Source of the DNA: CAYQTE01 sp964420285
Lineage (GTDB): Bacteria; Planctomycetota; Phycisphaerae; Tepidisphaerales; Tepidisphaeraceae
Reading direction: 5' to 3'
Length of the DNA stretch: 38,272 bases
Assembly: GCA_964420285.1 (NCBI GenBank)
Contig: CAYQTE010000045.1
Coordinates: forward strand, 1 to 38,272
Under the pieces are notes generated by a model. The model ran no database searches. It had not been told where the DNA came from and saw nothing but the letters and a program-made list of their open reading frames with translations. The position numbers and the translations under genes are program-made. Within the stretch, counting starts at the first letter, position 1; each line of letters opens with the position of its first letter. Positions 1-7,856 of this stretch are shown one piece after another.

Positions 1-368
1 AAGTCCGGGTGTTATCGGACTGGACGAATTGTCCGGATTTCACATAGCGAATATAATATTTCATATTCTTGCCGCCATCACGGGCGCTTTGCCCGGCGGC
101 ATCCCGCCGAGAGCGCCCGATTTTCCGGGAGCCTGTCTTTCCCTCCTCCCCTTGCACTGGAGGGGGACCGAGGCGGGGGTTCTTCGCCAGACGTGCTGCC
201 ATTTCGAAGCCGTGACCGACGCCATAGCGGTCGACCCCCACCCAACCCTCCCCCTGAGTACAAGGGGAGGGGTAAGAGGTGGCTCCGCATCGAGTTACCC
301 TCGCCCGGAAATTCGGGCACACTCATCCCGCCCGTCGCGACGCGCCCTGTTGCGATTTCCTCGCCGGC
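1..368. other. Gene-poor left edge of the window
   Basis: No convincing coding region is seen here; the open frames in this stretch have low-complexity, repeat-driven translations. It carries the inverted pair of REP-like elements listed separately at 141-280. The promoter of the following membrane-protein gene probably lies in this stretch, but I cannot point to a clear one. Confidence 0.5.
141..280. repeat. REP-like doublet (two inverted copies)
   Basis: Two copies of a G/C-rich imperfect palindrome lie in opposite orientation, about 141-180 and 235-280. Each has a CCTCCCC-type arm, a short centre reading TTGCACT or TGAGTAC, a GGGGAGG-type arm, then a G-rich tail. The reverse complement of the second copy aligns with the first. 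The same family occurs as a second inverted doublet at 24613-24725. Paired, inverted, intergenic palindromes of this kind are typical of REP/BIME elements mobilised in trans by RAYT transposases; no such transposase is in the window. Confidence 0.6.
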
Positions 369-1751
369 ATGCACAATGACGCCGCTTCTATGTCATCCCG
401 TACCAAACGCGTTGCACTTTTTCTCCTCCGCTGGACCATCGCCATCGCCGGCATCCTCTGGGTGGTGCTCAATCTCAACTGGCGGTCGCGGGCCCTGGCC
501 ATCCTCGATTCGTCCAACAAACCCCGCTGGGTCGAACTGCCCAACAGCGGCGAGGAAACCGACTACTCCTTCGTCTGCATCGATCCCGCCACCGGCGGCC
601 AGATCACCGTCAGCCGCGACAAGATCGTCAATGAGCCGGATAAGAAAAACCTCACCGTGCAGGTCGACGGCGCAGCCCGCCCGCTCCTGGGTCTGCACCT
701 CAACAACGACCTCACCGCCTTCCAGGAATTCCTCGTCCAGGCCCCCGACGGCACCGGCCAATGGGTCACACCCGATCACGTGAAAACCGGCCCCGGCGGC
801 TACGAACTCACCATCCCCCACCCGCGCATTCAGGTCGGCGTCTCGGTCATCGTCCGCCACGCCACGCCTTCGTATCTCTGGGTCGCCATTCTCATCTTCC
901 CCGCCACCATGCTCATCACCACCATCCGCTGGCACGAACTGCTCCGCGTGGTGGATGTGCATCTGCGGCCGATGCGAACTTTCGCGCTCAACATGGTCGG
1001 CTCATTCTACAACGCCTTCATGCCCGGCACGACCGGCGGCGATCTTCTCAAGGCCTATTACGTCGCCAAACAAACCCACCACCGCATGCGCGCCGTCATG
1101 TCCGTCCTTGTCGATCGCATCGTGGGCCTGCTGGCCCTGGTCATCCTCGGCGGCGCCATGGCCGCTTTGCAGTGGCACATCCCGCAATGCCGCTGGGTCG
1201 CCGGTGTTTCGGCCGCCATTCTCGCCGCCGTCGCCGTTTCGCTTCTGATCTTCTACAGCCCCACGCTGCACAGGGTCTTTCTCATCGACAAAATCGCCGC
1301 ACGACTGCCGATGCAATCCACCGTACAGACGGGGCTGGAATCCCTGAACATCTACGGCCGGCGCCCCGGCACACTGCTGCTGGCTCTGGCCGGCAGCATC
1401 CCGGTTCACATGGTTGTCGTGAGCAGCGCCATGTTCTGCGGAAAGGCGTTTCACCTTCCCATCCAGCCCAGCTACTACTGGACGGTGGTTCCCGTGGTCG
1501 TTCTTTCCGGCTCGATCCCCATCAGCCCCCAGGGCGCCGGCGTCATGGAATACTTCGCCATCGTCCTGCTCCGCCCCCTGGGCGTCACGGTCGGCCAGGC
1601 CGTCGCACTGACCATGTCCATCCGCCTGGTCCAGATTCTGTGGAACCTGACCGGCGGCATCGTCGTCCTCCGCGGCGGATTCCACATCCCCACGCAGACC
1701 GAGCAAAAGCAAGCCGAGGACGAGGACGAAGACCAGGCCCGTTCCGGGTGA
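369..1751 (+). CDS. Lysylphosphatidylglycerol synthase TM-domain (UPF0104/AglD-like) membrane protein
   Basis: Polytopic inner-membrane protein of about 460 residues. An N-terminal membrane segment (RVALFLLRWTIAIAGILWVV) is followed by about 130 residues predicted to lie outside the membrane, then a hydrophobic core with the family's typical features: a conserved F-x-NAFMPGTTGGD-x-x-KAYY segment, then VDRIVGLLAL, and near the end an S-IPISPQGAGVMEY segment. The family includes the flippase half of MprF and archaeal AglD; many members are of unknown substrate. The extra soluble insert after the first helix is unusual. The C-terminus is acidic (EDEDEDQ). Start is uncertain: ATG at 369 or at 390, neither with a clear ribosome binding site. 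Confidence 0.8.
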   Translation: MHNDAASMSSRTKRVALFLLRWTIAIAGILWVVLNLNWRSRALAILDSSNKPRWVELPNSGEETDYSFVCIDPATGGQITVSRDKIVNEPDKKNLTVQVDGAARPLLGLHLNNDLTAFQEFLVQAPDGTGQWVTPDHVKTGPGGYELTIPHPRIQVGVSVIVRHATPSYLWVAILIFPATMLITTIRWHELLRVVDVHLRPMRTFALNMVGSFYNAFMPGTTGGDLLKAYYVAKQTHHRMRAVMSVLVDRIVGLLALVILGGAMAALQWHIPQCRWVAGVSAAILAAVAVSLLIFYSPTLHRVFLIDKIAARLPMQSTVQTGLESLNIYGRRPGTLLLALAGSIPVHMVVVSSAMFCGKAFHLPIQPSYYWTVVPVVVLSGSIPISPQGAGVMEYFAIVLLRPLGVTVGQAVALTMSIRLVQILWNLTGGIVVLRGGFHIPTQTEQKQAEDEDEDQARSG

Positions 1752-1839
1752 TCGCCGTCTGGCGGGTCAAAATTCTTCCTCAGCAGCATCTGCCGCGTCG
1801 CCGCGCAACATGCCAAGCGAGCTCTCGCAAACGAGCCGA

Positions 1840-2103
1840 TTAGCTTCGAGGTCGGATAATGATCGATTCTTCCAGCCGCTCAAGTGCCCAACATGATGGA
1901 CCATATGCCGTCGCTTCAATGCGAATTGCCCGTTTCTTGGCGTCGTGCCAGCGCACATGGGTCTCGACGGCCACTTCTTCCGGGCCGAGCGCCAGAACGC
2001 GCCGAGTGGACTGGCCGATTCGGGACAAAAGGCAATCGTATCCCAAATGGGACATTGACCGCAATTCGTCGCTCAGAACGCCGTAGGCATCGCTGCGATT
2101 CAT
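1840..2103 (-). CDS. Small conserved-type hypothetical protein (87 aa)
   Basis: Short soluble protein beginning MNRSDAYGVLSDELR. I chose the ATG at 2103 because an AGGTG box lies 6 bases upstream; a GTG three codons earlier is the alternative. It contains a beta-rich middle (EEVAVETHVRWHD) and ends with a YGPSCWALERLEES segment. I recall similar small planctomycete proteins without assigned function but cannot name a family. It lies downstream of the toxin-antitoxin pair on the same strand, separated from it by 54 bases, and could be co-transcribed. No catalytic motif is visible. Confidence 0.55.
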   Translation of the reverse strand: MNRSDAYGVLSDELRSMSHLGYDCLLSRIGQSTRRVLALGPEEVAVETHVRWHDAKKRAIRIEATAYGPSCWALERLEESIIIRPRS

Positions 2104-2157
2104 TTCAGGCACCTGCGTCCACGAAGTTCATAGAGGATTTCAACCCCGCAAACACGC

Positions 2158-2511
2158 TCACCCCGCCTTTGCCCAGACCGTGGCGAGCCACGATGCGGGG
2201 TTGGCGCGGATGGTATCCATGAGACGCCGGGCCAATGCCGAGGGCTGGCGCACTCCGCGCTCCCAGCCCTGCACCCACACGCGCGAAACGCCCAGAAGTT
2301 CGGCAAATATCGCCTGACTCATCCCGAGTTGATCCCGCAGCTTCCTAACCGCAGTCGGCGGATATTTGCCGGGTTCGGGGATGTTCACGGTGCGAACGGT
2401 GAAGCGCTCCTCCAGCGGCACGCCGTCCTCAATGGCCTTGGCCAACTCCCGAAGGCTGTGCATGATGTCATCCGCCGCGCGCCCACTTACTTTTTTTTTG
2501 TGTTGTGCCAT
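2158..2511 (-). CDS. XRE-family antitoxin
   Basis: Protein of 117 residues. The C-terminal half is a helix-turn-helix of XRE type: LRDQLGMSQAIFAELLGVS (about residues 58-76), then RVWVQGWERGVRQPS, which matches the classic recognition-helix layout. It starts 13 bases after the stop of the RelE-like gene, so the pair is read toxin first, antitoxin second, as in higBA-type modules. The antitoxin should bind the toxin and repress the shared promoter (see the inverted repeat at 2872-2903). Oddity: codons 5-7 are a run of nine A (three lysines), a potential slippage site near the start. Pairing with the toxin is inferred from position and family. Confidence 0.8.
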   Translation of the reverse strand: MAQHKKKVSGRAADDIMHSLRELAKAIEDGVPLEERFTVRTVNIPEPGKYPPTAVRKLRDQLGMSQAIFAELLGVSRVWVQGWERGVRQPSALARRLMDTIRANPASWLATVWAKAG

Positions 2512-2524
2512 ACAATTTCATGTC

Positions 2525-2875
2525 CTACCGGCTTGTCCGGAGACTGCGGCCAATGAACTCAATCAGCCTGCGAGCCTCCGCTTTTTCCGCCGCGGTCAGA
2601 TTGGCCTGCTCATTCTTGGGGTATATCGCCAGCAGGTATATAGCCTCCGCCGTGCGATAATATGTATATCCGACGCGAAAACCTCCTCGCTTTCCGACAT
2701 GCCGAGATGGCGGCGCGAACCTCACCTTTCTCAACCCGCCGGTTCCAGCAACCACCGCACCGGCGTCCGGGTTGCTCATCAGCGCCTTCTCCAGCGACTG
2801 CAAATCCGCGTCTGTCAGCTTCAGTTGCGCCCAGCGGTCGGCAAACCGCGCAAGCTGAACGAACGTCATCCGCAT
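2525..2875 (-). CDS. RelE-like toxin of a type II toxin-antitoxin pair
   Basis: Protein of 116 residues with the RelE-superfamily pattern of the group usually paired with XRE antitoxins: a helical N-terminus (FADRWAQLKLTDADLQSLEKALMSNP), a GTGGLRKVRFA strand, then RGGFRVGYTYYRTAEAIYLL and YPKNEQANLTAAEKAEARRL. The final K-N-E-x-x-N-L-T segment is highly characteristic of this group. Expected role: a ribosome-dependent or RNA-cleaving toxin neutralised by the gene product just downstream. The promoter directly in front has a -10 that places transcription start on or beside the ATG, so its mRNA is probably leaderless. Alternative start at the third codon (ATG). Confidence 0.8.
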   Translation of the reverse strand: MRMTFVQLARFADRWAQLKLTDADLQSLEKALMSNPDAGAVVAGTGGLRKVRFAPPSRHVGKRGGFRVGYTYYRTAEAIYLLAIYPKNEQANLTAAEKAEARRLIEFIGRSLRTSR

Positions 2876-2910
2876 ACCCAGTATAATAGAATACCCCGTA
2901 TGCCTGTCAA
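2872..2910 (-). promoter_or_regulatory. Toxin-antitoxin promoter with overlapping operator-like inverted repeat
   Basis: On the minus strand TTGACA (2910-2905) is followed after 16 bases by TATTAT (2888-2883), a near-consensus sigma-70 promoter. Transcription would start about at the A of the toxin ATG (2875). An imperfect inverted repeat with 13-base arms (10 of 13 matching, 6-base centre) occupies 2872-2903, with GCATAC and GTATGC at its ends, covering the -10 and the start codon. This is where an autoregulating XRE antitoxin would bind. Promoter and repeat are seen; regulation is inferred. Confidence 0.7.
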
Positions 2911-2952
2911 TCCCCTATTTTTGCCGTAAGGCCGCCGGAGCACGTGATCGCG

Positions 2953-3432
2953 TCACGAATTTATCGCCACATCCACCAACACCCATCCCGCATCGCCGTG
3001 ATGGAAACGAAGCTGTTCCGACGAGCGGTGCCCGCTGTATCGGGCATTCACCGTTATCGTTGCATCACTTGAACCGTTGGTGCTGGCCGGCGCGACCGTT
3101 AGCACCGCCCCATCCGCTGCCAGATCGGTCGGAAGCTGGACCGCGAATCCCTGCCCGGCGACATCTCCATCGGCGAGCCGCTGGCGGGCGGCCTGGCAGC
3201 CGGCCAGGAGAAGCTGGCGCAGTTGGGCGTCAGTCGCGGTCGTGCGTGTGCGTTGCCAGTCGGCCGCCACGGCCATGCTCAGATCGGCCGCCGCCGCCAC
3301 GACGATCGCCAATGTCATGATCGCCACCAGCGTGACTATTCCGTGCCGCCGGCGATGCGGTCCAGCCCCGCGCCCGGCGGGCGGAATTCGCACCCAATGC
3401 GATGCTCGATTTGTGCTTGGCACGCGGCTCAT
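2953..3432 (-). CDS. GspK/PilX-like pilin-type protein
   Basis: Last gene of the secretion operon, 159 aa. After a basic N-terminus ending HRRRH there is G-IVTLVAIMTLAIVVAAAADL, a prepilin-like hydrophobic segment at about residues 31-52, placed rather far from the N-terminus as in some minor pseudopilins. The rest is a soluble domain rich in small residues. The segment reads like the GspK/PilX group (G-[IV]-[AV]-L rather than G-FTLIE). The start codon overlaps the previous gene's stop by 4 bases, indicating translational coupling. Exact subunit identity is inferred from position and the N-terminal segment only. Confidence 0.6.
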   Translation of the reverse strand: MSRVPSTNRASHWVRIPPAGRGAGPHRRRHGIVTLVAIMTLAIVVAAAADLSMAVAADWQRTRTTATDAQLRQLLLAGCQAARQRLADGDVAGQGFAVQLPTDLAADGAVLTVAPASTNGSSDATITVNARYSGHRSSEQLRFHHGDAGWVLVDVAINS

Positions 3433-3905
3433 CGTTGCTCCAGGCGATCCAAACTCAACTGGCTGATGAATGTCACCCGACCGCCGTTTGGCGACGTGTC
3501 GACCAGCTCGACCGACGCGTCTTCGGCGCGAAATGACCAGTGCTCGGCCGTCTGCGCCCATGACCGCGACGGTTCGGGCAAGCCGCCGGGTTCGACCGTG
3601 CGCGACAGCGTGCCGGCCGGGTCGATGTCCCAGCGAACCGTCCGGTCCGCCATGACCACGCGCAGCGAATCGCCCGCCGTCGTCGCGCGAACCTCGCGGC
3701 TCTGCCAGATATCCGAGCGCAATCGAGCGACGGCCCCGTCCGTCCGCGCCCAGCGATTCTGCGCCTCGGCGGTGCGACCCATCGATCGGATCGCCAGTTG
3801 AAAAGCCTCGCTCAGGACAACCGAGGCGATGCCAAGAACGGCGATGACGACAAGCACCTCGATGAGGAAATATCCACGACGGATAGGGGGTGCTTTGCGT
3901 TTCAT
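3429..3905 (-). CDS. Type II secretion pseudopilin (prepilin-type N-terminal methylation motif)
   Basis: 158 aa. Starts MKRKAPPIRRG and continues YFLIEVLVVIAVLGIASVV, a textbook prepilin cleavage/methylation motif with cleavage after Gly11 and Glu at position 5 of the mature chain. The rest is a globular domain (GRTAEAQNRWARTDGAVARL, then LRSDIWQSREVRA), the layout of GspJ-type minor pseudopilins, so GspJ-like is my best guess. It would be processed by a prepilin peptidase, not present here. It overlaps both its upstream and downstream neighbours by 4 bases (ATGA), so translation is coupled. Confidence 0.75.
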   Translation of the reverse strand: MKRKAPPIRRGYFLIEVLVVIAVLGIASVVLSEAFQLAIRSMGRTAEAQNRWARTDGAVARLRSDIWQSREVRATTAGDSLRVVMADRTVRWDIDPAGTLSRTVEPGGLPEPSRSWAQTAEHWSFRAEDASVELVDTSPNGGRVTFISQLSLDRLEQR

Positions 3906-4282
3906 GGCGCAACTCCCCCGGCCGGTTGAGTCGCGGCTGATTGCGGTACAAGGCCGACCAATTCCGCCTCTCGCCCGCCAACCGTCGCGCGGACGCGCAC
4001 CCACCGCATCGCACCGGCCGGGGATGGATCCGGCAGTGCCGTCACGCTCGTCGTCTGATCATCCGGCACGGCCGCCAGCAATGGCGCGCCACTTTGCAAT
4101 TCAACCAGGCGCGATTCCGCCAGCCGGGCCGCCGCGCGTGTATCGGCCAGCCGCTTCTGTGCCTGATTCGAGCGGCGCATCGTATCAACCATGACCCCGG
4201 CCAGAATGCCCAGGATAACGATCCCGATCACCGCGTCCATCAGCAGGAATCCGCCCGATCTTGATCCAATTCGCCGCGGCAT
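3902..4282 (-). CDS. Type II secretion pseudopilin, GspI-like
   Basis: 126 aa. MPRRIGSRSGG is followed by FLLMDAVIGIVILGILAG, a prepilin-type helix in which the usual Glu at mature position 5 is Asp. Next comes a heptad-like helix (RLADTRAAARLAESRLVELQ) and a short beta-rich domain (MRWVRVRATVGGREAELVGLV), resembling GspI-type minor pseudopilins. The ATG lies 2 bases after the stop of the second GspF-like gene, and the end overlaps the next gene by 4 bases. The E5 to D change is notable because E5 normally drives subunit assembly; Asp is also acidic, so the subunit may still assemble. Confidence 0.7.
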   Translation of the reverse strand: MPRRIGSRSGGFLLMDAVIGIVILGILAGVMVDTMRRSNQAQKRLADTRAAARLAESRLVELQSGAPLLAAVPDDQTTSVTALPDPSPAGAMRWVRVRATVGGREAELVGLVPQSAATQPAGGVAP

Positions 4283-4284
4283 GG

Positions 4285-5553
4285 CTACAGCCCTCCGGCG
4301 TAATAGTACGGGACGGCCGCGTTGTTGATCGCCGCCATCGACTGGAACATGCTCAACCCGAGTAAAGCGACGAACGATCCGACCAGCAGTGCGGACACGG
4401 TGATCACGATGGCCTGGCCCAGTGCGCCGCTGCGGCTGGCGCGATAGTCGCACTGCCCCGATAGAAAGTGCAGCGCCGCCCCCAGGTCGTCGCCGTTGCG
4501 CACGGGGGCGAGAAACCCCACCACTTGCCTGGGCATTCGCGCCGCGCGCGCCGCCTGGTCGACGGATTGCCCCCCCGCAACCCCCGCCGCCCATCTCTCG
4601 ATACGCCGGCCCAGCACGCGATTCCCGGCCGCCGGCGCCGCCTCCAGCAGGGCCCGATCCAGCGCATAACCGTTGGCGACCGCATCGGCCACGAAGTCGA
4701 ACACGCGGGCCAATCCCCGGTTGCGAATGAGCCCGCCCATAACCGGCACGCGCCAGGCGATCTCTTCCAACGCCGAGGCCTCGATCAACTCCCGCGTGCG
4801 CGGGGTAAACAGCCCCGTCGCCAGCGGCAGGAACATGAGCAGGAACGCCAGAAAGATCAGCGCCAGCACCAGCGGCAATCCCAGTTCGTCAAGCGACAAT
4901 GTGCGGCAGATCTCCAGGACAAGTTGCAATGACCACGGCAGGGGCGTGTGGAAATCCGCCATGATCGTTTTGAATTTCGGAACGACGACAATGCAAAAAA
5001 TGTTGATCACTCCCAGCGCCAGAAGGGCGTAGATCGCGTAAGCCTTCATGATGGCCCGTGTCTGCTCGGTGCCGCGGCCGCGGCCGGCGAACTCGGTCCA
5101 CAAACGCCGCAGCGTGTGAGGCAATCGCCCGATGCGCTCGGCAGCGCCGATCGATCTGGCAACGTCGCGCCCGATCTCCGGCGCGGCGATTTCCAGCGCC
5201 ATCCCCAGCGGCTGGCCGTCCTCCAGTTGTTCCGCGATTTTCCTGAGACGCTTCCTGGTCAGCGGCGGCTCGTCGATCGCCGCCGCCGCCAGCATCGGCG
5301 CGATCGGCAGATTCGCGCTGGTCGCCTGCTGGCAATACGCGATGACCTTCTGCCCTCGACCCCGCCGCGAAGTGCGCACCAGATACGAAGCGGCCACGAC
5401 GAGCACGGCGCCAAATACAAACGACATCGCCAGCATGGCGGTCAGCATGACGCAGACCGCCAGCACCCAAAGCACCCGCCAGATGCGCGCCAAAACCGGG
5501 TGCGGTGATTTGGTCCGCGAGGGCGTGAAATAGGGCAGTATCTGCGCGGGCAT
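4285..5553 (-). CDS. GspF-like inner-membrane protein, second copy
   Basis: 422 aa, with two GspF-type helical domains each followed by membrane helices: AYCQQATSANLPIAPMLAAA (about residues 72-91) with LEDGQPLGMAL, then a hydrophobic pair of segments around residues 170-260, and a second domain from NRGLARVFDFVADAVANGYA. Unlike the first copy it begins with a strongly hydrophobic region (residues 25-60) instead of the usual soluble GspF N-domain. GspF proteins are the inner-membrane platform that couples the ATPase to pseudopilin assembly. It begins 11 bases after the first GspF-like gene. Two adjacent divergent copies suggest a heteromeric platform (inference). Confidence 0.8.
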   Translation of the reverse strand: MPAQILPYFTPSRTKSPHPVLARIWRVLWVLAVCVMLTAMLAMSFVFGAVLVVAASYLVRTSRRGRGQKVIAYCQQATSANLPIAPMLAAAAIDEPPLTRKRLRKIAEQLEDGQPLGMALEIAAPEIGRDVARSIGAAERIGRLPHTLRRLWTEFAGRGRGTEQTRAIMKAYAIYALLALGVINIFCIVVVPKFKTIMADFHTPLPWSLQLVLEICRTLSLDELGLPLVLALIFLAFLLMFLPLATGLFTPRTRELIEASALEEIAWRVPVMGGLIRNRGLARVFDFVADAVANGYALDRALLEAAPAAGNRVLGRRIERWAAGVAGGQSVDQAARAARMPRQVVGFLAPVRNGDDLGAALHFLSGQCDYRASRSGALGQAIVITVSALLVGSFVALLGLSMFQSMAAINNAAVPYYYAGGL

Positions 5554-5564
5554 TTCTGTCTCTT

Positions 5565-6821
5565 CTAACGGTGTTTGGGGCTGGAAACGGTCTCAATCAA
5601 GCTCAATATGGGCGCCATCACCGCCAGCGCGATCATCGCCACGGTCACTCCCGCCATAAGAAGCAGGATCGTGCTCAAATACGCACGCAGAACCTCGACT
5701 GTCGCCTCCGCCTGGCGCTCGTACATCTGGCTGAGCGTCCGCAGTGTCTCGGATAGATTCCCTGTCGCCCAAGCCATGTTAATCGCGGCCGGAACTGTCG
5801 CCGGCAACACGCGCAAACCGAAATTCGCCCCCATCCCGCCGCCGGCGTCCAGAACCTCGCGCATCGCCTGGCTGTCTTTTGCCACGTCGATCGAACCCGT
5901 CGCCGCCCCGGCCAGTTCGATGGCCCGCGACAGGTCCAATCCCGCGTCGATTGCCAGCGCCGCCGCACTGCACCAGCGGGCCGCCAGGCTTAATCGCAGC
6001 GGCCGGCCGATGACCGGCAATGCCGTCGCGATCCGCTGCGCGCCCGCTCGCGCTGCGGGGCTTGCGGAGATCCACATCCAAAGCGCAATACCGGCCACAA
6101 TGACCGCCGCCACCGTCAGGAGGAACTGCGGCGACCGCACGACCGCCGCCACGGAAATGACCAGTTGTGTGATCTGCGGCAGCTCAGTGTGGAAGTCTGA
6201 AAACACCACATCCATTGGCGCAATGGCAATGCGGCACACCCAATAGAAAACAAGGCACAGCATCACGAAGACGGTCGCCGGATAGGATAGCGCCCGCCAC
6301 ATCGCCGAGCGCATGCGCTGTACGAACGCCATGTGCAAGCCGAGGTTTATCAACACGGCCGACAATTTTCCCGCGGCGATTCCCGCTTCGATCAGCGGGC
6401 CGTAAAGCGGCGGAAAGCTCGAAGCGTGCGCCGCGATGGCCTGGGGCAGGCTCTTGCCCGATTCCAAGTCGGCCGCCACCGTCTTGATCGCCCCGGACAA
6501 TCGCCCGCGGCGCATGTCGCGCGCGATGAGTTGCAGCCCGAATTCCACGGGCATTCCCGCCGCCGTGAGCTGCGCAATCTGCTCGTTGAAGGCCAGGAAA
6601 TCATCACCGCTGAGCGGCCAGCGCACGCGCGGCTTGCCGGCCGGCTTGATCTCGCTGGCGTGCAGCCCAAGCTCGACGAGGCTGTGCTGCGCCGCCGCGA
6701 TATTGGGCGCCTCCAGCGTCCCCGAGAGAGATTGCCCGGCCGGCCCGACCGCCCGATAGGCGAACGATTCGACATCGAGGGCAGCCGAACCTGGCGGCAA
6801 TTGTTGCGGAGTGTCGGTCAT
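5565..6821 (-). CDS. GspF-like inner-membrane protein, first copy
   Basis: 418 aa. The N-terminus has the usual GspF soluble start (FAYRAVGPAGQSLSGTLEA, residues 20-38), then the first GspF domain (FLAFNEQIAQLTAAGMPVEFGLQ to LESGKSLPQAI, about 75-130), membrane segments near 180-200 and 233-252, a second GspF domain (about 278-375) and a C-terminal membrane helix (380-405). It acts as the platform protein of a type II secretion or type IV pilus-like machine. It starts 33 bases after the sigma-factor gene. The second domain is less typical than the first. Confidence 0.85.
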   Translation of the reverse strand: MTDTPQQLPPGSAALDVESFAYRAVGPAGQSLSGTLEAPNIAAAQHSLVELGLHASEIKPAGKPRVRWPLSGDDFLAFNEQIAQLTAAGMPVEFGLQLIARDMRRGRLSGAIKTVAADLESGKSLPQAIAAHASSFPPLYGPLIEAGIAAGKLSAVLINLGLHMAFVQRMRSAMWRALSYPATVFVMLCLVFYWVCRIAIAPMDVVFSDFHTELPQITQLVISVAAVVRSPQFLLTVAAVIVAGIALWMWISASPAARAGAQRIATALPVIGRPLRLSLAARWCSAAALAIDAGLDLSRAIELAGAATGSIDVAKDSQAMREVLDAGGGMGANFGLRVLPATVPAAINMAWATGNLSETLRTLSQMYERQAEATVEVLRAYLSTILLLMAGVTVAMIALAVMAPILSLIETVSSPKHR

Positions 6822-6854
6822 AATAAGCCCTCGAAACGCATCTGAGGCTGCAAG

Positions 6855-7808
6855 CTAATCGCCCGAGCGATGGTCCACCGGCGATGGACCCATCACCCCG
6901 CGAAGCTCCGACGCCACATTCGCCAGGCCAATTGCCATCGCCGCCAGCAGAGCCAGCACGACGAGGCTCACCCCCACGCAGAAGACGCCCGCCGCCACTT
7001 GCTGGCCGCCCGTCATGGGCCCGCGTGATATGGACGGGCGGATGCCAGGTTTTGCGCTGCCCGAGACGACCCGGCCGGGAATGGTCGGGTCCATCGGCCC
7101 GATCATCGCCATCTTGGCCAGGCCCTCGATCACCGCGGCCGGCGCCTGCCGCGCCGCAGCTTGACACAGCAGGCCCGCCAGAATCAGCGGCAGAGCGTCG
7201 ATGCCCTTGAGGCGCAGACGACGGCGAAGCTCCTGGACGCCCTGTTTGACACGGCGGCAGATGGTGGCCGGACATTGGCCGCTTGCGGCCGCCAAGTCCG
7301 CCTGGGTCCGGCCCAGCAAATAATGCTCGACGAGAACCGATCGCAATTCCTCCGGCATTTCGCTGAGTGCCTGATCGACCGACGGCGAAAGCTCCGCCCA
7401 TGTCGAGGCCTGGTGCGATGTCCCGCCTGCATCACCGCCGCCGCTGGCGCGCGAGGCATCCCATCCGCACAGCAATTCGCGCCGATGCCGCGATGTATCG
7501 CTGCGCCGCATATCCAGCGCCACGTTGGTCGCTGTCCGATGCAGCCACGCGCCCAGACTGCGCGTCACATCGTTGGGCCGGCGCAGCAGACGGAAAAATG
7601 TCTCCTGCGCCGCGTCCTCGGCGGCGGCGTTGTCGCCCAGCACGCGCAGGCATGTCGCATACACGGCCGCCGCGTGACGATGGGCGATCCGTCCAAACGC
7701 CTCGGCATCTCCGTGCGCGGCGAATCGCGACAGCAATTCCAGGTCGTCGGCGGCCTCGAAAGCCTCGACCGGCGGCGTGTGCGGCGTGCTGTGCGTCAAA
7801 AGGCTCAT
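6855..7808 (-). CDS. ECF RNA polymerase sigma factor with membrane-spanning C-terminal extension
   Basis: About 317 aa. Region 2 spans LLSRFAAHGDAEAFGRIAHR through AAQETFFRLLRRP and ATNVALDMRR; region 4 is VDQALSEMPEELRSVLVEHY, then LLGRTQADLAAAS, then CPATICRRVKQGVQELRRRL. After region 4 come about 110 further residues with a first hydrophobic stretch (LPLILAGLL) and a predicted membrane helix (VAAGVFCVGVSLVVLALLAA). Such extensions are known in planctomycete ECF factors and may act as built-in regulators. It sits between the secretion ATPase and the GspF-like genes (33-base gaps on both sides), with no separate anti-sigma gene. I prefer the ATG at 7808, where a GAG box is 6 bases upstream; TTG at 7823 and ATG at 7814 are alternatives. 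Confidence 0.85.
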   Translation of the reverse strand: MSLLTHSTPHTPPVEAFEAADDLELLSRFAAHGDAEAFGRIAHRHAAAVYATCLRVLGDNAAAEDAAQETFFRLLRRPNDVTRSLGAWLHRTATNVALDMRRSDTSRHRRELLCGWDASRASGGGDAGGTSHQASTWAELSPSVDQALSEMPEELRSVLVEHYLLGRTQADLAAASGQCPATICRRVKQGVQELRRRLRLKGIDALPLILAGLLCQAAARQAPAAVIEGLAKMAMIGPMDPTIPGRVVSGSAKPGIRPSISRGPMTGGQQVAAGVFCVGVSLVVLALLAAMAIGLANVASELRGVMGPSPVDHRSGD

Positions 7809-7856
7809 CGGCATCTCATCCAATAGACGGACTCGTAGTGGCGATCTTGCACAAAT

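Noticed and set aside
393..962. Long minus-strand open frame rich in Gly/Asp/Glu
   Set aside because: Antisense shadow of the membrane-protein gene; composition typical of reversed GC-rich codons.
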